A stretch of 64,000 bases of DNA from an uncultured SAR86 cluster bacterium (GTDB lineage: Bacteria; Pseudomonadota; Gammaproteobacteria; Magnimaribacterales; D2472). Below the pieces are notes generated by a model. That model was given only the letters and a program-made list of their open reading frames with translations. It ran no database searches and had not been told where the DNA came from. Both the position numbers and the translations under genes were made by a program. The stretch spans positions 458,104 to 522,103 of the forward strand of contig CACIJE010000001.1 of the NCBI GenBank assembly GCA_902586925.1, given 5' to 3'. Within the stretch, counting starts at the first letter, position 1; every line of letters begins with the position of its first letter. This document shows positions 61,367-64,000 of the stretch, in pieces.

Positions 61367-63466
61367 ATGTATGTCAGTAACAAATTTTTATTTTTATTGC
61401 CCGTATTGTTTTCACTTATTGTCTTTTCACAAGACATTGAAGAAATAATTGTTAAAGGTGAGTATCGAGAAAAATCTATCAGTGAGGAAGATTCAAGTAT
61501 TTTTATTATTCAGTCTGAAAAAATTAAGTCACAAGCTATAAAACATTTTCAGCAACTTTCGTATCTTGTACCAAATTTAAATTATGCAGCCTCAGATTCG
61601 AGAGCAAGATATTTTCAAATACGAGGTATTGGAGAAAGATCTGGTTATCAGGGAACACCAAATTCTTCGGTTGGATTTCTTATCGATGACATTGACTATT
61701 CCGGTCAGGGAGGCATTGCAACTTTATTTGATGTTGATCAAGTTGAAGTATTTCGTGGACCCCAAGGTTCTAGAACAGGCGCTAATGCTTTAGCAGGATT
61801 AATTTATATAAAGACTAAAGATCCAACAGATAAATTTGAAGGAACTTCCGAACTAACTCTTGGAGATTATGGAACTCAAAACATTGGAGTTGCGTTTGGA
61901 GGACCATTAAAGAATAAAAAAATGAAATATCGATTAGTAATGAGAACTGACTATGCTGATGGATTTAGAAAAAATATTTACTTGAATAAATCAGATACTT
62001 CAAAAAAAGATGAGCTAACTTTGCGTTACAAACTTGATTGGGAAATTGATGAAACTACAAATATAAATTTTCTTGTTTCAAAAGTTGATATGGATGACCC
62101 AGCTGATATTTGGACAATTGATGGAAGTTTAAATACTTTATCAGATCGTCCTGGAATGGATTCACAAATAACAGACTCGATTCGAATAAAAGTAACTAAG
62201 AATTTAAATAATTTTGATATGCAAAGTTTAACAAGTTCAACAAAAACTGATGTTGTTTTCAGTTATGATGCAGATTGGGGCAATCCTGACTCACATTATC
62301 CATATACCTATGATTATTTTTCTGAAACATTAAGAAAAAGAGATACTTTTAGTCAAGAAATTCGTTTTTTGTCAAAAAATAAGGATTTTTCTCAAAATAA
62401 TCCATTTGAATGGGTCTTTGGTTTCGATTTCAGTAAATTAGATGAATCAAATGTAACCAAAGATGATGGGATTTATGGAGATCCGTCTGATCCATTTGGT
62501 CCATATGCAAGTGAATCTTTAATTTCAAGAAATTATAAATCTGAAAATTTATCAGTTTTCGGAAATATTGATTATTTTTTAACAAATAAAATTAAACTTG
62601 CTTTCGGTTTGAGATTGGAAAATTGGGATTCAAAATACAAAGATTCAAATAATGAATCTTTTAGTCCTTCAGATAATATGAGTGGTGGAAAAATTTCACT
62701 AGTCAAAAAAACCAATGATGATTCAAATATTTATTTTTCAATAGCAAGAGGATATAAACAAGGTGGATTTAATTTAGGTCTTGATGCTACAGATAACTTA
62801 GTGAAACAATCTCTTATTTACGATCCTGAATATTTAACTAATTACGAATTGGGTTTAAGTTCTTACTTAAAAGATAGCGATCTAAATTATTCACTTGTAA
62901 TATTTTTCTCTGAAAGAAAAGATCAACAAGTTTTAATATCTAGACAAGTTGATCCAAGTGATCCTAATACTTTTTCATATTTAACTCAGAATGCTGCAGA
63001 GGGAGAGAACTATGGGATTGAAATTACTTCAAATTATTTATTAACAAATAATTTATATATATATGCTAATTTAGGTTTTCTTAAAACAAAGATAAAAAAT
63101 TGGGAATCAAGAATTGATCTAGAAGACAGATCACAAGCTCACGCACCTGAGAGATCATATTCTGTAGGTGGAAATTTAAATTTCAAAAATAACTACTATT
63201 TAAAATTAGATATTAATGGAAAAAGTAGTTTTTATTATTCAGATTCACATGATAATCAGTCTAAAAGCTATCAATTAACTAACTTAACTTTTGGATATAC
63301 AAATGCTAATTTTTCTGTTGATCTGTGGATAAGAAATTTGTTTAATAAATACTATTCAACAAGAGGATTTTTCTTTGGAAATGAAGCGCCAAATTTTATT
63401 GATACTCTATATAGAAGACAAGGAGATCCTAAGCATATTGGCATATCACTTAGATATAATTTTTAA
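61367..63466 (+). CDS. TonB-dependent outer-membrane receptor, probable thiamine/precursor uptake
   Basis: A 699-residue TonB-dependent receptor. I start at the ATG at 61367; the track start at 61328 lies inside the riboswitch. A signal peptide ends near residue 22 (LIVFSQD). A TonB-box-like EEIIVKG follows, then the plug (YFQIRGIGER, VEVFRGPQGSRTGANALAGLIYI) and a barrel closing with aromatic Phe (SLRYNF). Control by a TPP riboswitch and a PnuC-type permease 5 bp downstream point to thiamine or a pyrimidine precursor as cargo; sequence alone would not tell. Confidence 0.9.
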   Translation: MYVSNKFLFLLPVLFSLIVFSQDIEEIIVKGEYREKSISEEDSSIFIIQSEKIKSQAIKHFQQLSYLVPNLNYAASDSRARYFQIRGIGERSGYQGTPNSSVGFLIDDIDYSGQGGIATLFDVDQVEVFRGPQGSRTGANALAGLIYIKTKDPTDKFEGTSELTLGDYGTQNIGVAFGGPLKNKKMKYRLVMRTDYADGFRKNIYLNKSDTSKKDELTLRYKLDWEIDETTNINFLVSKVDMDDPADIWTIDGSLNTLSDRPGMDSQITDSIRIKVTKNLNNFDMQSLTSSTKTDVVFSYDADWGNPDSHYPYTYDYFSETLRKRDTFSQEIRFLSKNKDFSQNNPFEWVFGFDFSKLDESNVTKDDGIYGDPSDPFGPYASESLISRNYKSENLSVFGNIDYFLTNKIKLAFGLRLENWDSKYKDSNNESFSPSDNMSGGKISLVKKTNDDSNIYFSIARGYKQGGFNLGLDATDNLVKQSLIYDPEYLTNYELGLSSYLKDSDLNYSLVIFFSERKDQQVLISRQVDPSDPNTFSYLTQNAAEGENYGIEITSNYLLTNNLYIYANLGFLKTKIKNWESRIDLEDRSQAHAPERSYSVGGNLNFKNNYYLKLDINGKSSFYYSDSHDNQSKSYQLTNLTFGYTNANFSVDLWIRNLFNKYYSTRGFFFGNEAPNFIDTLYRRQGDPKHIGISLRYNF

Positions 63467-63471
63467 CTTAC

Positions 63472-64000
63472 ATGTTAAATTTTATTCCTGAAATTATTGC
63501 TGTTATGACAGCAATACTCTATTTAGTCTTAGCTGCCAAAGAAGACATAAAGTGCTGGTATGCGGCAATAATTAGTTCATCTCTATACTTTTTTATAATG
63601 TTTGATGCTGGCCTAATAATGGAGTCAATTTTACAAATTTTTTATATTTCTATGGCCATTTATGGCTGGAATCAATGGAATAAGGTATCAAATGAAGGAT
63701 GTGTAATAAGGATTAAAAAATGGAAAAAAATTAAGCATGTATATGTAATAAGTTTAGTATTGATATTGGCAATAATTTCAGGAAAAGTTCTAGAAAAATA
63801 TACAAATGCAGTATTTCCATTTTTAGATGCATTTACAACATTTGGAGCCATTATCACAACATATATGGTTGCAAAAAAGATCATTGAAAATTGGATCTAT
63901 TGGTTTGTGATTGATTCAATATCTATATATCTATTTTTCTCAAGGGAGTTATATCTAACCTCATTATTATTTTTAATATATCTAATAATTATTATTTTTG
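63472..64000 (+). CDS. pnuT: PnuC/PnuT-family vitamin transporter, partial (runs off the right edge)
   Basis: The ORF track lacks it because no stop falls in the window. From the ATG at 63472 the frame is open to the end (176 residues). It has about six hydrophobic segments and the PnuC family hallmarks ISMAIYGWNQW near residue 65 and YMVAKKIIENWIYWFVIDS near 130-148. PnuC carries nicotinamide riboside, while PnuT homologues under THI elements carry thiamine. The upstream TPP riboswitch and receptor favour PnuT. The last few residues are missing. Confidence 0.88.
   Translation, partial: MLNFIPEIIAVMTAILYLVLAAKEDIKCWYAAIISSSLYFFIMFDAGLIMESILQIFYISMAIYGWNQWNKVSNEGCVIRIKKWKKIKHVYVISLVLILAIISGKVLEKYTNAVFPFLDAFTTFGAIITTYMVAKKIIENWIYWFVIDSISIYLFFSRELYLTSLLFLIYLIIIIF

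Noticed and set aside
61249-61437. Minus-strand 62-aa ORF
   Set aside because: It lies across the TPP riboswitch and receptor start on the opposite strand and has no protein-like features.
1-64000. CRISPR arrays, insertion sequences, prophage or att sites
   Set aside because: No regularly spaced repeats, transposase or integrase motifs, or terminal inverted repeats were seen; gene content is core metabolism throughout.

Overview
The window is AT-rich, gene-dense chromosomal DNA from a free-living gammaproteobacterium. The neighbourhoods ubiE-ubiJ-ubiB-tatABC, miaB-phoH-ybeY-ybeX-lnt, zapA-6S RNA-fau, and mepM/anmK/erpA close to tyrS are gammaproteobacterial. Very short spacers, many TTG starts, a streamlined gene set, a TonB-dependent receptor, and prolyl oligopeptidase and DUF5916 proteins suggest a small-genome marine heterotroph of the SAR86 type. 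That placement is inference. I see no IS element, prophage, CRISPR array or obvious island; this is mostly core genome.

Layout. 1-3165 (minus): the start of lysA, preceded by a tiny lptM lipoprotein gene missed by the ORF track, then metK and ahcY of the SAM cycle. 3345-9127 (plus): tkt, pgk, class I aldolase, dtd, a LOG-family hydrolase and an unknown membrane protein. 9128-13819 (minus): rsgA, ubiE, ubiJ, ubiB, tatA (also missed by the track), tatB, tatC. 13861-20405: orn, a DUF1820 gene, then miaB, phoH, ybeY, ybeX/corC, lnt and an L,D-transpeptidase. 20407-28500: a FadJ-like beta-oxidation enzyme, a promoter with a structured leader and micro-ORF before a lipoprotein glutathione peroxidase, rpiA divergent from ilvA, a DUF5916 outer-membrane barrel, and fau. 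28520-29178: 6S RNA, zapA and a small coiled-coil gene.

29241-34238: pepP, ubiH, an iron-binding-type lipoprotein, rpmB, a SixA-like phosphatase, dut and a zinc-free L31. 34297-41073: priA facing a minus-strand run of an alpha/beta hydrolase, a membrane-anchored paraoxonase-like propeller, nnrD, tsaE and amiC. 41106-50269: a NUDT19-like Nudix plus MBL hydrolase pair, then acs, a deoxynucleoside kinase, pcnB, dksA, a PfkB kinase, hemL and hemG. 50355-58244: a small secreted protein and erpA, facing anmK, an M23 peptidase and putA, then tyrS and an FKBP lipoprotein. 58259-61189: an isolated tRNA-Ile(GAU), a YciC-like membrane protein and prolyl oligopeptidase.

The most informative locus is at the right edge: a complete TPP riboswitch at 61285-61366 leads a TonB-dependent receptor and a PnuC/PnuT-type permease that runs off the window. 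Together they read as a thiamine (or precursor) uptake operon in which the Shine-Dalgarno sequence is part of the aptamer itself. The two other RNA loci are a well-supported 6S RNA and a structured leader of unknown function at 22667-22735.
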